Source of the DNA: Actinopolymorpha pittospori
Lineage (GTDB): Bacteria > Actinomycetota > Actinomycetes > Propionibacteriales > Actinopolymorphaceae
Direction of reading: 5' to 3'
NCBI RefSeq assembly: GCF_014873875.1
Contig: NZ_JADBEM010000001.1
Location: forward strand, 9,734,001-9,798,000
Length of the DNA stretch: 64,000 nt
In this document: positions 8,725 to 17,651 of the stretch, piece by piece
Position numbering within the stretch: position 1 is the stretch's first letter
Layout: each line of letters starts with the position of its first letter
Translations under genes and position numbers: made by a program
The notes under the pieces: generated by a model
Told to the model about the DNA's origin: nothing
Seen by the model: the letters and a program-made list of their open reading frames with translations, nothing else
Database searches by the model: none

Positions 8725-10272
8725 GTGCACGCCGACCGATCCTCCGCCGACCCGTCCCCGGCCACCGCCGACGCGGCCCGCCTGGACGTCCGCGAACTCC
8801 TCCACCGTTTCGGCACCGGCGAGACCTCGGCGGCCGACCTGGCGGCCGACCTGCTGCGCCGGATCGAGGAGGTCGACCACGACGGCCCGACCATCCGCTC
8901 GGTGCTCGAGACAGACCCGGACGCGGTGGACACGGCGGCCCGGCTGGACGCCGAGCGGGCGGCCGGACGCGTCCGCGGTCCGCTGCACGGCGTACCCGTC
9001 CTGGTGAAGGACAACATCGACACCGCCGGCCCGCTCCACACCACCGCCGGCTCCCTGGCCCTGGCGGACGTGCCGCCTCCCGGTGACGCGCCGCTGGTGA
9101 GCGCGCTGCGGGCCGCGGGCGCCGTCATCCTCGGCAAGGCGAACCTCTCGGAGTGGGCCAACTTCCGTTCGGCGGACTCGTCGTCGGGATGGAGCGCCAC
9201 CGGCGGGCTCTGCCTCAACCCGCACGCGCTCGACCGTTCGGCCGGCGGGTCGTCGTCGGGGTCCGGTGCGGCGGTCGCGGCGGGGCTCGCGCCCCTCGCG
9301 ATTGGTACCGAGACCGACGGCTCCATCGTGTGTCCGGCCGCCCTGTGTGGCGTGGTCGGCATCAAACCGACCGTCGGACTGATCCCCCGCACCGGTGTGG
9401 TGCCGGTCTCCCACAGCCAGGACACGCCGGGGCCGATCGCCCGCACCGTGTGGGACGCAGCGCTCCTGCTCGGCGTTCTCGCCGGCACCGACGCCGCGGA
9501 CCCCGCCACCCTCCGGTCCACCCGGGCGGCACACACCGACTACACCGCGTTCTGCCGCCCCGACGGGCTGCGTGGCGCCCGGATCGGGGTTCCCCGTGCC
9601 GGGCTCTGGGGTTACAGCGCGCACGCCGACGCGCTCGCGGAGGAGGCGGTGCGCCTGCTCGCCGCGCGAGGCGCGACCATAGTCGACCCGGCCGACCTGC
9701 CGAGCATCGACGAACTCCGCGAGAGCGACGCCGAGATGACGGTGCTGTTCACGGAGTTCAAGGTCGGCCTCGAGGCCTACCTCGCGACCCGCGGTCCCGG
9801 CGTACCCCGCACAATGGCCGAACTGATCGCGTTCAACGAGGCGAACGCCGACCGCGAGCTCACCCACTTCGGGCAGGACCGCTTCGAGCAGGCCCTCGCC
9901 ACCAACGGCTTGGAGGACCCCGCCTACGTCGCGGCCCTCGCTTCCTGCCGGCGGCTCGGCCGGACCCACGGGATCGACGCCGCGCTGAGTTCCCACGACC
10001 TGGACGCGCTGGTGATGCCGGCCTACCCGCCCGCGTGGAAGATCGACCTGGTCAACGGCGACCGGCCGGCAGGGAGCTGCTCGACGCCGCCCGCCATCGC
10101 GGGCTACCCGGCGCTGACCGTGCCGTGCGGGGCCGCGGACGGGCTCCCGGTCGGTCTGGCGTTCGTGGGTACGGCGTGGAGCGAGCCGACCCTGATCCGG
10201 CTGGCCTACGCGTTCGAGCAGTCGCTCGCCTGGTCGGGGCAGCCGGCGTACCGCCCCGCCAGGACCGGCTGA
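8725..10272 (+). CDS. Amidase (amidase signature family)
   Basis: 515 residues from GTG 8725; another in-frame GTG at 8710 is possible, and neither has a strong ribosome site. The amidase-signature Ser-cisSer-Lys triad is visible: Lys in GVPVLVKDNIDTAG, cis-Ser and Ser in RSAGGSSSGSGAAVAAGLAP, and the oxyanion-hole region AIGTETDGSIVCPA. The family hydrolyses amide bonds in small molecules (amides, nitrile-pathway intermediates, peptides). Residues such as LPSIDELRESDAEMTVLFTE resemble secondary amidases near AtzF/6-aminohexanoate-type members, but the substrate is unknown. It is not part of the Gat complex: no gatB/gatC is nearby. It is monocistronic and convergent with the VOC gene. Confidence 0.9.
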   Translation: MHADRSSADPSPATADAARLDVRELLHRFGTGETSAADLAADLLRRIEEVDHDGPTIRSVLETDPDAVDTAARLDAERAAGRVRGPLHGVPVLVKDNIDTAGPLHTTAGSLALADVPPPGDAPLVSALRAAGAVILGKANLSEWANFRSADSSSGWSATGGLCLNPHALDRSAGGSSSGSGAAVAAGLAPLAIGTETDGSIVCPAALCGVVGIKPTVGLIPRTGVVPVSHSQDTPGPIARTVWDAALLLGVLAGTDAADPATLRSTRAAHTDYTAFCRPDGLRGARIGVPRAGLWGYSAHADALAEEAVRLLAARGATIVDPADLPSIDELRESDAEMTVLFTEFKVGLEAYLATRGPGVPRTMAELIAFNEANADRELTHFGQDRFEQALATNGLEDPAYVAALASCRRLGRTHGIDAALSSHDLDALVMPAYPPAWKIDLVNGDRPAGSCSTPPAIAGYPALTVPCGAADGLPVGLAFVGTAWSEPTLIRLAYAFEQSLAWSGQPAYRPARTG

Positions 10273-10319
10273 CCACCAGGAGCGGAGCCGGTCCGGCGTC
10301 CGGGCCGGTGGTCAGCCGG
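10265..10319. terminator. Hairpin terminator between amidase and VOC genes
   Basis: A perfect 13-bp inverted repeat, CCGGCTGACCACC (10265-10277) and GGTGGTCAGCCGG (10307-10319), encloses a 29-nt GC-rich loop that can pair further. It overlaps the amidase stop codon and lies between convergent genes, so it could serve both. There is no T-tract, as is common at high GC. Confidence 0.65.
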
Positions 10320-10351
10320 GCGATCGGGCGGGTGGTCACGCGGCCGTCAGG

Positions 10352-10735
10352 TCAGGCCGCGCAGAGGCAGAAGGGGTGTCCCGCCGGGTCGAGGAACACC
10401 CGGAACGACGTGCCCGGCTGGTGGTCGTGCTTGCGCGCCCCGAGGGCCAGGACCTGCGCCTCGGCGGCGTCGAGGTCGGCGACGGTGACGTCGATGTGGG
10501 CCTGCTGCGGCCGATCGGCGCCCGGCCAGATCGGCGGCGCCCACTCCTGCGCGCGCTGGAAGGAGATGACGGCGCCGCTGTCGTCGCGCAGCGTCGTCCA
10601 GTCGGGATCGCTCACGTCGAGCTTCCCGCCGACGATCGCGGCGTAGAACTCGCCGAGCGAGCGCGGGTCGGGGCAGTCCAACACCACGGTCTCGAGGGTG
10701 CCGATGCCTGTGCCGGTGGGGGTGGAGCGGGTCAT
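10352..10735 (-). CDS. VOC family protein (glyoxalase/dioxygenase fold)
   Basis: 127 residues, one vicinal-oxygen-chelate domain made of two beta-alpha-beta-beta-beta repeats: ETVVLDCPDPRSLGEFYAAI at the N-terminus and QQAHIDVTVADLDAAEAQV in the second half, ending FLDPAGHPFCLC. This is the common small actinobacterial subfamily that is annotated as glyoxalase-like. Candidate metal ligands are the His of the second repeat and acidic residues near the C-terminus, but the set is not clearly complete, so activity is uncertain. The start at 10735 follows GGAGGT. It is a single gene, convergent with the amidase. Confidence 0.85.
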   Translation of the reverse strand: MTRSTPTGTGIGTLETVVLDCPDPRSLGEFYAAIVGGKLDVSDPDWTTLRDDSGAVISFQRAQEWAPPIWPGADRPQQAHIDVTVADLDAAEAQVLALGARKHDHQPGTSFRVFLDPAGHPFCLCAA

Positions 10736-11123
10736 GAAGTGACCTCCAGATGTCGTCAGGGTCGAACAGGGCGGACTGGTCGGACGGGTCGCTGTCGAAC
10801 AGGTCGCCGTCGAACAGAGGCGAGGCAGGTCGGTCCAGGGTCGTCAGGGGCGGACCGTCGTCCCCGCCGCCTGCGAGCGAAACCTGCGTAGGAAGTATGG
10901 CGGTTACGCCACCCGCCGCACAACCGGTATTCGCGTTTCACCGGTGTCGTGGTTGGCGGGGTCCCTCAGCGGAAGCGTGCCCACGTCGAGGCGCCTGACC
11001 CGACACGCCCGAAGGATCCTCGGCCGTTACCGGACGCCGCCCGCCCGCCAGTCGAACGGTCGACCGGATCACCGGATGGGTGCCCAGTAGCGTCGGAGAA
11101 CAGCCGAAAGGAAAGGGACCCAC
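10736..11123. other. Intergenic stretch with GTCGAACAG repeats
   Basis: A 388-bp divergent intergenic region. The nonamer GTCGAACAG occurs at 10761, 10794 and 10809, all on the plus strand just upstream of the VOC gene start. A more AT-rich patch at 10888-10945 is the likely promoter zone for the VOC gene. The distal end carries AAAGGAAAGGGA before the ATG of the oxidoreductase. Short frames here have no recognisable protein. Confidence 0.5.
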
Positions 11124-12161
11124 ATGCATCCCCGCATCCGTTGGGGCATCGCCGCCACCGGCAACATCGCCAACGTCTTCGCCCGCGAACTGGCCCTGCT
11201 GCCCGACCACGAGGTGGTGGCCGTCGGATCCCGCAACCTCGACCGCGCCAGGGCGTTCGCGCAGGAGTGGGGCGTACGCCGGGCCTACGGCTCCTACTCC
11301 GAGGTGGCCGACGACCCCGAGGTCGACGTCCTCTACATCGCCACCCCGCACTCCGACCACCTGGCGACCGCGCGGCACGCGATCGAGTCCGGGACGGCGG
11401 TGCTCTGCGAGAAGGCGCTGACCGTCAACGCCCACGAGGCACGCGAACTCGTCGCCCTCGCCCGGGAACGCCAGGTGTTCCTGATGGAGGCGATGTGGAT
11501 GCGGTGCAACCCGCTCCACCTTCGACTGCGGGAACTCCTCGCCGGCGGCGCGCTGGGCGAGCCGCGGTCGCTGAACGCGACCCTCGGCTTCCTCGCCGAC
11601 TACGACCCGACCGGACGGTTGTTCGCGCCCGACCTCGCCGGCGGCGCCCTGCTCGACGTCGGCGTCTACCCGGTCAGCCTCGCCCACCACCTGTTCGGTG
11701 CCCCGGCCACCGTCCAGGCCACCGCGACGCTCACGTCCAGCGGCGTGGACGGCACCGTCGGCATGCTGCTCGGCTACGACACCGGCGCGGTCGCGACGCT
11801 GACCGGTTCGCTCACCGGCCCACTCCCCAACGCCGCCTACGTCTCCGGCACCGAGGGGTGGGTCGAACTTCCGCCCGACTTCCAGGCCGTCGACCGGCTG
11901 CTGGTGCACCGCCCGGGCAAGGACCCGGAGGAGTACGCCGTCGAACTGCTGGGCGTCGGCTACACCTACGAGGCCGCCGAGGTCGCCCGCTGTCTGCGTG
12001 CGGGCCTCCTCGAGAGTCCGCTCGTCTCGTGGGCGGACAGCATCGCCGTGATGGAGGTGCTGGACGCCGTTCGGGCGCAGATCGGCGTGCGCTATCCGAA
12101 CGACGCGGCCTACGACGACCTGGCGACTCCAGCGAGTGACGCCAGCGACAGCCAGCGGTGA
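11124..12161 (+). CDS. Gfo/Idh/MocA family NAD(P)-dependent oxidoreductase
   Basis: 345 residues. The N-terminal Rossmann domain begins IRWGIAATGNIANVFAREL with the glycine-rich dinucleotide loop. CEKALTVNAHEA near residue 95 is the family EKP motif with Ala in the Pro position; its Lys is catalytic. The C-terminal domain has GGALLDVGVYPVSLAHHLFG near residue 175, with the expected Asp and His. Such enzymes oxidise or reduce sugars, inositols or related polyols, or act as trans-dihydrodiol dehydrogenases; this one is closest in feel to the dihydrodiol/deoxyosone-reducing group. The substrate is unknown. It is monocistronic, with a strong AAAGGAAAGG site and a terminator behind it. Confidence 0.9.
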   Translation: MHPRIRWGIAATGNIANVFARELALLPDHEVVAVGSRNLDRARAFAQEWGVRRAYGSYSEVADDPEVDVLYIATPHSDHLATARHAIESGTAVLCEKALTVNAHEARELVALARERQVFLMEAMWMRCNPLHLRLRELLAGGALGEPRSLNATLGFLADYDPTGRLFAPDLAGGALLDVGVYPVSLAHHLFGAPATVQATATLTSSGVDGTVGMLLGYDTGAVATLTGSLTGPLPNAAYVSGTEGWVELPPDFQAVDRLLVHRPGKDPEEYAVELLGVGYTYEAAEVARCLRAGLLESPLVSWADSIAVMEVLDAVRAQIGVRYPNDAAYDDLATPASDASDSQR

Positions 12162-12244
12162 CAGCCGGCGACTGGACGAGTTGCGACTAGGACGAGGACG
12201 GCGAAGATGGCGGGGACCCTACGGCGCGCGAACGCCTCTGGCCA

Positions 12245-12271
12245 CGACCACCCGGAGTAGCCGGGTGGTCG
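12245..12271 (+). terminator. Terminator after Gfo/Idh oxidoreductase
   Basis: An 11-bp perfect stem, CGACCACCCGG and CCGGGTGGTCG, with a 5-nt loop AGTAG, 84 bp after the oxidoreductase stop and before the otsA promoter zone. No T-run follows. Confidence 0.65.
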
Positions 12272-12378
12272 CGACATGTCCGGAAAAGGCGGTACAGCCG
12301 CGACGATCAGAGCGCGGGAAGTCGCACACGTAGGGTCAAAGTAGAAGCTCGTGCACCGACCGAGGGGATTGACACCCT

Positions 12379-14355
12379 GTGTCCACAGAGTCATCAGCCA
12401 GGTTCGTGGCCGCCGATACCGTAGCCGACGCCGCTTCCAGCGAGCCCGTCACCGAGCCGACCAGTGCCGATCCGGCCACCGACGCGACGGTCTCCGACGC
12501 GACGGTCTCCGACGCGTCCGTTCCAGACCCTGGCGGGCAGCCGAGCGCCGGGCTCGCCGGGTCCGCTGGTCCTGCCGTCGCCGGGCCCGCCTCAGTCGAC
12601 ATCGACCCAGCCGAGCCACCCCTGGTCCCTCTGCCTGCCAGCGAGCCGTTCGACGACCCGGCGTTCGAGGACGCCGCCTTCGAGGACGCCACGTTCGAGC
12701 ACGACGCGTTCCGCGGCCAGATGAACACGAGCCCCGCCCCGGTCGACGTCCCGCACCTGGAGACGACGATCCCCGCACCCTCCGTCGTCGACCTCGCGCC
12801 GGCCGAGGCGGTCACCGACCTCTCCTCCGGGCCCAGGTTCTCCGGCGCGAAGGAGGCGGCTTCCAAGGCCGGCGGACCAGCCGGAACGAAGGCCGGGTCG
12901 AAGGTGCCCGGCGACCCCCGCACGGCCCGGTCGCCGAGCCGGACCGCGAAGCCCCGCCGGGGGCGTTCCTCGTTCGTCGTCGTCGCCAACCGGTTGCCCG
13001 TCGACCGGGTCGAGGGCGCCGACGGAACCCCGCAGTGGCGACGCAGCCCCGGTGGCCTGGTCACCGCGCTCGACCCGGTGATGCGGGTCAACAAGGGGGC
13101 CTGGATCGGCTGGGCGGGCTCGACCGACGAGGCGCCCGAGCCGTTCGACGAGGCCGGCATGCACCTGGTCTCCGTACCCCTGTCCGCCACCGAGGTCGAG
13201 AACTACTACGAGGGCTTCTCCAACGCCACGCTCTGGCCGCTCTACCACGACGTGATCGCGCCACCGGTCTACCGACGCGAGTGGTGGGAGGCCTACGTCC
13301 AGGTCAACCAGCGGTTCGCCCAGGCGGCTGCGGAGGTCGCCGACCGCGAGGCGGTCGTGTGGATCCACGACTACCAACTCCAGCTCGTACCGGAGATGCT
13401 CCGCGCTCTGCGTCCCGACCTGCGGATCGGCTACTTCCTGCACATCCCACTGCCCCCGGTCGAACTCTTCGGGCGGCTGCCGTGGCGGCAGCAGATCCTG
13501 CGCGGCCTGCTCGGCGCCGACCTGATCGGCTTCCAGCGGCCCGGAGCGGCCTCGAACTTCCTCCGGCTGACGCGCCGCCTGCTCGGCTACCAGACCCAGC
13601 GCGACCAGGTCTTCCTCCCCGACGGCCGGGTCGTGCGGGCGCGCTCGTTCCCCATCTCCATCGACGTCGCCGAACTCGAGGAGATCGCGCGGCGCCCGGA
13701 GACGCACCGGCGCGCCGAGGAGATCCGGGAGGAGATCGGATCGCCGGCGAAGGTGCTGCTCGGCATCGACCGACTCGACTACACCAAGGGGATCGCCGAA
13801 CGCATCCACGCGTTCGCCGAACTGCTGAACGACGGGGTCGTGAGCCCCGACGAGGCGACGTTCATCCAGGTGGCGACGCCGAGCCGGGAACGCGTCGAGC
13901 AGTACAAACTGCTGCGCGACGAGGTCGAACTCGCCGTCGGTCGGGTCAACGGCACGCACGGCCGGATCGGCCGCCCCGCGGTCACCTACCTGCACTCCTC
14001 CCATGACCGCGTCGAGCTCGCCGCGCTCTACCGCGCGGCCGACGTGATGGTGGTGACACCGCTGCGCGACGGCATGAACCTCGTCGCGAAGGAGTACGTC
14101 GCCTGCCGGTACGACAACACCGGCACCCTCGTCTTGAGCGAATTCGCTGGCGCGGCCGACGAGTTCCGGCAAGCTTTCCTTGTCAACCCCTACGACGTGG
14201 ACGGGCTGAAGAGCACCCTCGTCGACGCCATCCGGCTGGATCCGCGAACCGCGACCCGCAAGATGCGTTCGATGCGCCGCCACCTGGTCGAGCACGACGT
14301 CGACAAGTGGGCCAGCTCGTTCCTCACCGCACTGACGGGAGACATGCGGACATGA
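12379..14355 (+). CDS. otsA: Trehalose-6-phosphate synthase with long acidic N-terminal extension
   Basis: 658 residues from GTG 12379. The GT20 catalytic domain starts near residue 195 (SFVVVANRLPVDRV) and contains the conserved RSPGGLVTALDPV, the HDYQLQLVPEML and GYFLHIPLPPVELF blocks that bind glucose-6-phosphate, LLGIDRLDYTKGI, and DGMNLVAKEYVACR with the UDP-glucose-binding acidic residue. It makes trehalose-6-phosphate in the cytoplasm. The first 190 residues are Ala/Asp/Ser/Pro-rich and look disordered; they contain tandem 5-residue repeats (DATVS and FEDAx). Met 12721 is a possible shorter start but would still leave an 80-residue extension. Its stop overlaps the next gene, a sugar kinase, as ATGA. 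Confidence 0.95.
   Translation: MSTESSARFVAADTVADAASSEPVTEPTSADPATDATVSDATVSDASVPDPGGQPSAGLAGSAGPAVAGPASVDIDPAEPPLVPLPASEPFDDPAFEDAAFEDATFEHDAFRGQMNTSPAPVDVPHLETTIPAPSVVDLAPAEAVTDLSSGPRFSGAKEAASKAGGPAGTKAGSKVPGDPRTARSPSRTAKPRRGRSSFVVVANRLPVDRVEGADGTPQWRRSPGGLVTALDPVMRVNKGAWIGWAGSTDEAPEPFDEAGMHLVSVPLSATEVENYYEGFSNATLWPLYHDVIAPPVYRREWWEAYVQVNQRFAQAAAEVADREAVVWIHDYQLQLVPEMLRALRPDLRIGYFLHIPLPPVELFGRLPWRQQILRGLLGADLIGFQRPGAASNFLRLTRRLLGYQTQRDQVFLPDGRVVRARSFPISIDVAELEEIARRPETHRRAEEIREEIGSPAKVLLGIDRLDYTKGIAERIHAFAELLNDGVVSPDEATFIQVATPSRERVEQYKLLRDEVELAVGRVNGTHGRIGRPAVTYLHSSHDRVELAALYRAADVMVVTPLRDGMNLVAKEYVACRYDNTGTLVLSEFAGAADEFRQAFLVNPYDVDGLKSTLVDAIRLDPRTATRKMRSMRRHLVEHDVDKWASSFLTALTGDMRT
12481..12708 (+). 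repeat. In-frame 15-nt tandem repeats in the otsA 5' region
   Basis: Two perfect copies of gacgcgacggtctcc at 12481-12510 are followed by a partial third copy; they encode DATVS units. A second array of 15-nt units starting ttcgaggacgcc lies at about 12664-12708 and encodes FEDAx units. Both arrays keep the reading frame and could vary in copy number. Confidence 0.85.
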
Positions 14356-15788
14356 CCGAGCGACGGCGGGTTCTGGCGCTCGACCTCGGATCGTCCTCCG
14401 TGCGCGCCGTGGTCTGCGACGAGCGGGCCGAGCCGCTGCCGGGCGTCCTCGCCCGGCGCACGGTCGAGCCGAGCCAGGACGACGACGGTCGTGGCGAGCT
14501 CGACCCCGACGCCTACCTGGCCGGCCTGGTCGGCTGCCTCGACGACCTGCACGAGGCCGGTGAGCTCGACGGTGTCGAGCTGGTGGCCTCGTCGTCACAG
14601 TGGCACTCCGTCCTCGCGGTGGGAGCCGACGGTACGCCGAGGTCGGCGGCGCTCACCTGGCTCGACACCAGGGCGCGCCCACGTCCGGAGCACCTGCCGG
14701 CCGACCCGGAAGCGTTCCACGCGCGCACCGGCGCCTGGGTGCACCCGTTGTACTGGTCGGCGAAGGTGCCGTTCCTGCGCGCGGAACTCGGCGCCGGGGA
14801 GCGGCTGCGGTTCCTCGGGCTGCCCGACTACCTGCGCGGCATCCTGCTCGGTACGGACGCCACGTCGGTGTCCATGGCCTCCGGCACGGGCCTGCTCGAC
14901 CTCACCGCGCAGAGCTGGGACACCGAGGCGATGGAGCTCGCCGGGCTCGCGCCGGACACCGAGTTGCCGGCCATCGACGACACCCCGGTCCGGCTGGCCC
15001 CCCGTTGGCGGGACCGCTGGCCGGCACTCGCCGACGCCCGGTGGACCGCGACTCTCGGCGACGGCGCGGCATCCAACCTGGGCAGCGGCTGCACCGACGC
15101 CCGGTGCGTCGGCGTGACCGTCGGCACGTCCGCGGCGCTGCGCGTCGTGCACGGTCCCGACGTACCCCCACCGCCCGCGACGGTCTGGCGCTACCGCGTC
15201 GACACCGAACGCCTGGTGAGCGGCGTGGCGTTCTCCGGTGGCGGAGTGCTGCACGCCTGGGCGGTACGCCTGCTCGGGCTCGGCCCCGACGCCGAACCCA
15301 CGATCGCCCCCGGCACCAGCGGCCTCCTCTCCGTCCCGCTGCACGCGGGCAGCCGGCCGCCCGGCACGACGCCACCCGGATCCGGGGTGGTCAGTGGACT
15401 CTCCCTCGACACCAGGCCCGAGGAGTTGCTCGCGGCCACGATGGAGGGCGTCGCCCTGGAGGCGGCCCGCGCCCTGGAGACGCTGGAGAAGTCGTTCGGC
15501 ACCACCTTGGACGTCGTCCTCGGCGGTGGTGCGGTGCACGCCTCGCCGTGGTGGCGCCGGGCGTTCGCCGCGACCTTCGACCGGCGGGTCCGGCTGGCCG
15601 AGGACCCCGAGGTCGGCGCCCGCGGCGCGGCCGCGCTCGCCCTCGGCATCGACCTCGCGCCACCCGGCGAGCAGCTCGAACCCGACCCCGAGGACGCGGC
15701 CCGGATGGCTCGCGTACGCGTCCGCTACGACCGCTTCCGTGACCCGCTCACCAACGATCTGGCAGGTGACCTCACCAGTCCTGGCTGA
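14352..15788 (+). CDS. FGGY family carbohydrate kinase
   Basis: 478 residues. The N-terminal ATPase-fold phosphate-1 motif is LALDLGSSSVRAVVCD. VTVGTSAALRVV is the phosphate-2 loop near residue 255, and VVLGGGAVHASPWWRRAFA near 390 is the adenosine-binding motif of FGGY kinases. The family phosphorylates sugars and polyols such as gluconate, xylulose, glycerol and ribulose; the sequence resembles gluconokinase/xylulokinase-type members, but the substrate is not certain. The ATG overlaps the otsA stop (ATGA), an unusual partner for a trehalose synthase. It could supply a hexose phosphate, or simply be co-regulated. There is no downstream partner in the operon. Confidence 0.85.
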   Translation: MTERRRVLALDLGSSSVRAVVCDERAEPLPGVLARRTVEPSQDDDGRGELDPDAYLAGLVGCLDDLHEAGELDGVELVASSSQWHSVLAVGADGTPRSAALTWLDTRARPRPEHLPADPEAFHARTGAWVHPLYWSAKVPFLRAELGAGERLRFLGLPDYLRGILLGTDATSVSMASGTGLLDLTAQSWDTEAMELAGLAPDTELPAIDDTPVRLAPRWRDRWPALADARWTATLGDGAASNLGSGCTDARCVGVTVGTSAALRVVHGPDVPPPPATVWRYRVDTERLVSGVAFSGGGVLHAWAVRLLGLGPDAEPTIAPGTSGLLSVPLHAGSRPPGTTPPGSGVVSGLSLDTRPEELLAATMEGVALEAARALETLEKSFGTTLDVVLGGGAVHASPWWRRAFAATFDRRVRLAEDPEVGARGAAALALGIDLAPPGEQLEPDPEDAARMARVRVRYDRFRDPLTNDLAGDLTSPG

Positions 15789-15852
15789 ATGGAGTTCCGC
15801 GCCGGGCCCGCAACCGGCAAGATGATGCTCCGCAACGGAAGGGGCACCTGGA

Positions 15853-17616
15853 GTGATGAAGTCGCCTGAGCGGGAGACCGAGCTCGACGCCGTACTCGAG
15901 CTCATCGCGAACGCCGTCGTGCTCGTCGATGCCCGCGCCAGGATCAGGCTCTGGAACGCCGCGGCCGAGTCCATCCTCGGCTGGTCGACCGCCGACGCCC
16001 TGGGCCGCGACGTCCTCGAGACCGCCATCGCCCCGGACTCCCACAAGACGGCGCGGGACCTGCTGACCAGGATCGCCAGCAACGGCACCTGGGAGGGCAC
16101 GGTCCCGCTGCGCCGCAAGAACGGCGAGTCCGTCCTGTGTGCCGTCCGCGCCCGTGCCCTCCGCGCACCCGACACGGCCCGCAAGCCCACCGGCGAGGTG
16201 CTCGTCGTCTTCGCCGAGATGAGCACCGACCGCCCCGTCCGCACCATCGGCGGCAGCGCGGAGGAGGAACGCGCCGCCCTGCTCCGCGCCGAACGCGCCG
16301 CCAGGGCCGAACTCGAACACGTCCGCGACCGGCTCGCCTATGTCGTCCACGCGAGCAGCCGGCTGGCCTCCTCCCTCGACATCGGGATGACGATGGAGAC
16401 CGTCGGCGAACTCGTCGTTCCCCGCTTCGGCGCGCTCTGTGTCATCGACCTGTGGGACGGCCGCCGCCTCGACCGGGTTTACGTCCGCGACGCCGACCCG
16501 ACCCGGCAACCACTCGTCGAACGCGTACGCAAGCTTGGCGGCTTCCAGCGCGACGACGACCCGAGCCTGCGTGCGGTCTTCACCGGACGCCCTGCCGTGG
16601 TCACCACCACCGATCCCGAGACCGCCGCCCAGATGTACGACGACCCGCAGGCGCGGGCGATCGTCGCGGAGGCGGCCCGGGGCGGCGGCTTCGTGGCCGT
16701 CCCGCTGATCACGCGGGGACGGGTGATCGGTGTCCTGACCCTTCTCGGCCCCGGGCACGCGTACGGCCGCGAACTCGCTCCGGGTGAGGACCTCGCCGTT
16801 CTCGAACAGATCGCCACCCGCGCCGCGCAGAGCATCGAGAACGCCCGCCTCTTCGACGCCGAACGCCGGCTCGCCCGCAACCTCCAGGACAGCGAACGCC
16901 GGCAGCGCCGTGCCGCGCTCACTCTGCAGCGCAGCCTGCTGCCCGCCTGGACCCATCCGCCCGGCGACCTCGAGGTCGCCACCCGCTACTTCCCGGGCGC
17001 GGAGGAGGCCGAGGTAGGCGGCGACTGGTACGACGTGATCCCCGTGGGCCCCGGCCGAACCGCCCTGGTGATCGGCGATGTGATGGGCCGTGGGCTGCGA
17101 GCCGCGACGTTCATGGGCCAGGTCCGCACCGCCGTGCGCGCCTACGCCCGGCAGGACATGCGTCCGAAGGAGATCCTCGGCCTGGTCGACGGCGTCGTCA
17201 CCGACCTCGGCGAGGCGGAGATCGTCACCTGCGTCTACGCCGTCTTCGACAATGCGCAGGGCACGCTCACCTACGCCTCGGCGGGCCACCTGCCGTTGCT
17301 GACCGTCGACAAGGCCGGACGGGCTCGGCGGCTGGACCACGAGGCGGGCCTTCCGCTCGGAGTCGGCGCCACCTCCGCACCCGAGCACGTCGTCTCCCTC
17401 CCCAGGGAGACGATGGTCGCGTTCTACACCGACGGCCTCGTCGAACACCGGCAACGCGACGTCGACGCGGGCATCGACGCGTTGGTCGACGCACTCGCGA
17501 AGGCGTCCGGCACCCTGGAAGGGCTGTGCGACCAGGTCGTGGACGCGCTCCGCCCGCCGATGGGCTACGACGATGACGTCGCGTTGCTCCTCGCCCGGGC
17601 CCGCCTCGACACCTGA
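15853..17616 (+). CDS. PAS-GAF-PP2C (SpoIIE-type) serine phosphatase
   Basis: 587 residues. The order is PAS domain (about residues 5-115; IRLWNAAAESILGWS), a short coiled linker rich in Glu/Arg, a GAF domain (about 165-330; FGALCVIDLWDGRR and ending AAQSIENARLFDAERR), and a PP2C SpoIIE domain (about 370-585). The last carries GGDWYDVI and GDVMGRGLRAATFMGQVR with metal-binding Asp, and YDDDVALLLAR at the end. In actinobacteria such proteins dephosphorylate anti-sigma-factor antagonists after sensing a ligand or redox state. There is no transmembrane segment and no kinase domain. The start may be GTG 15853 or the adjacent ATG 15856; GGAAGGGG lies upstream. It stands alone, with no sigma or anti-sigma gene in the window. 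Confidence 0.9.
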   Translation: MMKSPERETELDAVLELIANAVVLVDARARIRLWNAAAESILGWSTADALGRDVLETAIAPDSHKTARDLLTRIASNGTWEGTVPLRRKNGESVLCAVRARALRAPDTARKPTGEVLVVFAEMSTDRPVRTIGGSAEEERAALLRAERAARAELEHVRDRLAYVVHASSRLASSLDIGMTMETVGELVVPRFGALCVIDLWDGRRLDRVYVRDADPTRQPLVERVRKLGGFQRDDDPSLRAVFTGRPAVVTTTDPETAAQMYDDPQARAIVAEAARGGGFVAVPLITRGRVIGVLTLLGPGHAYGRELAPGEDLAVLEQIATRAAQSIENARLFDAERRLARNLQDSERRQRRAALTLQRSLLPAWTHPPGDLEVATRYFPGAEEAEVGGDWYDVIPVGPGRTALVIGDVMGRGLRAATFMGQVRTAVRAYARQDMRPKEILGLVDGVVTDLGEAEIVTCVYAVFDNAQGTLTYASAGHLPLLTVDKAGRARRLDHEAGLPLGVGATSAPEHVVSLPRETMVAFYTDGLVEHRQRDVDAGIDALVDALAKASGTLEGLCDQVVDALRPPMGYDDDVALLLARARLDT

Positions 17617-17651
17617 CGTGGTGAGTGGCGGGCCGGGCCTGCCGAGCCGTC

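Noticed and set aside
8710..8725. Alternative amidase start at GTG 8710
   Set aside because: No ribosome site favours it, and the residues added match no family; kept only as an alternative.
12592..14598. Long minus-strand open frame opposite otsA
   Set aside because: It is the mirror of a strongly coding plus-strand gene; the protein is Arg/Asp/Gly-rich without motifs.
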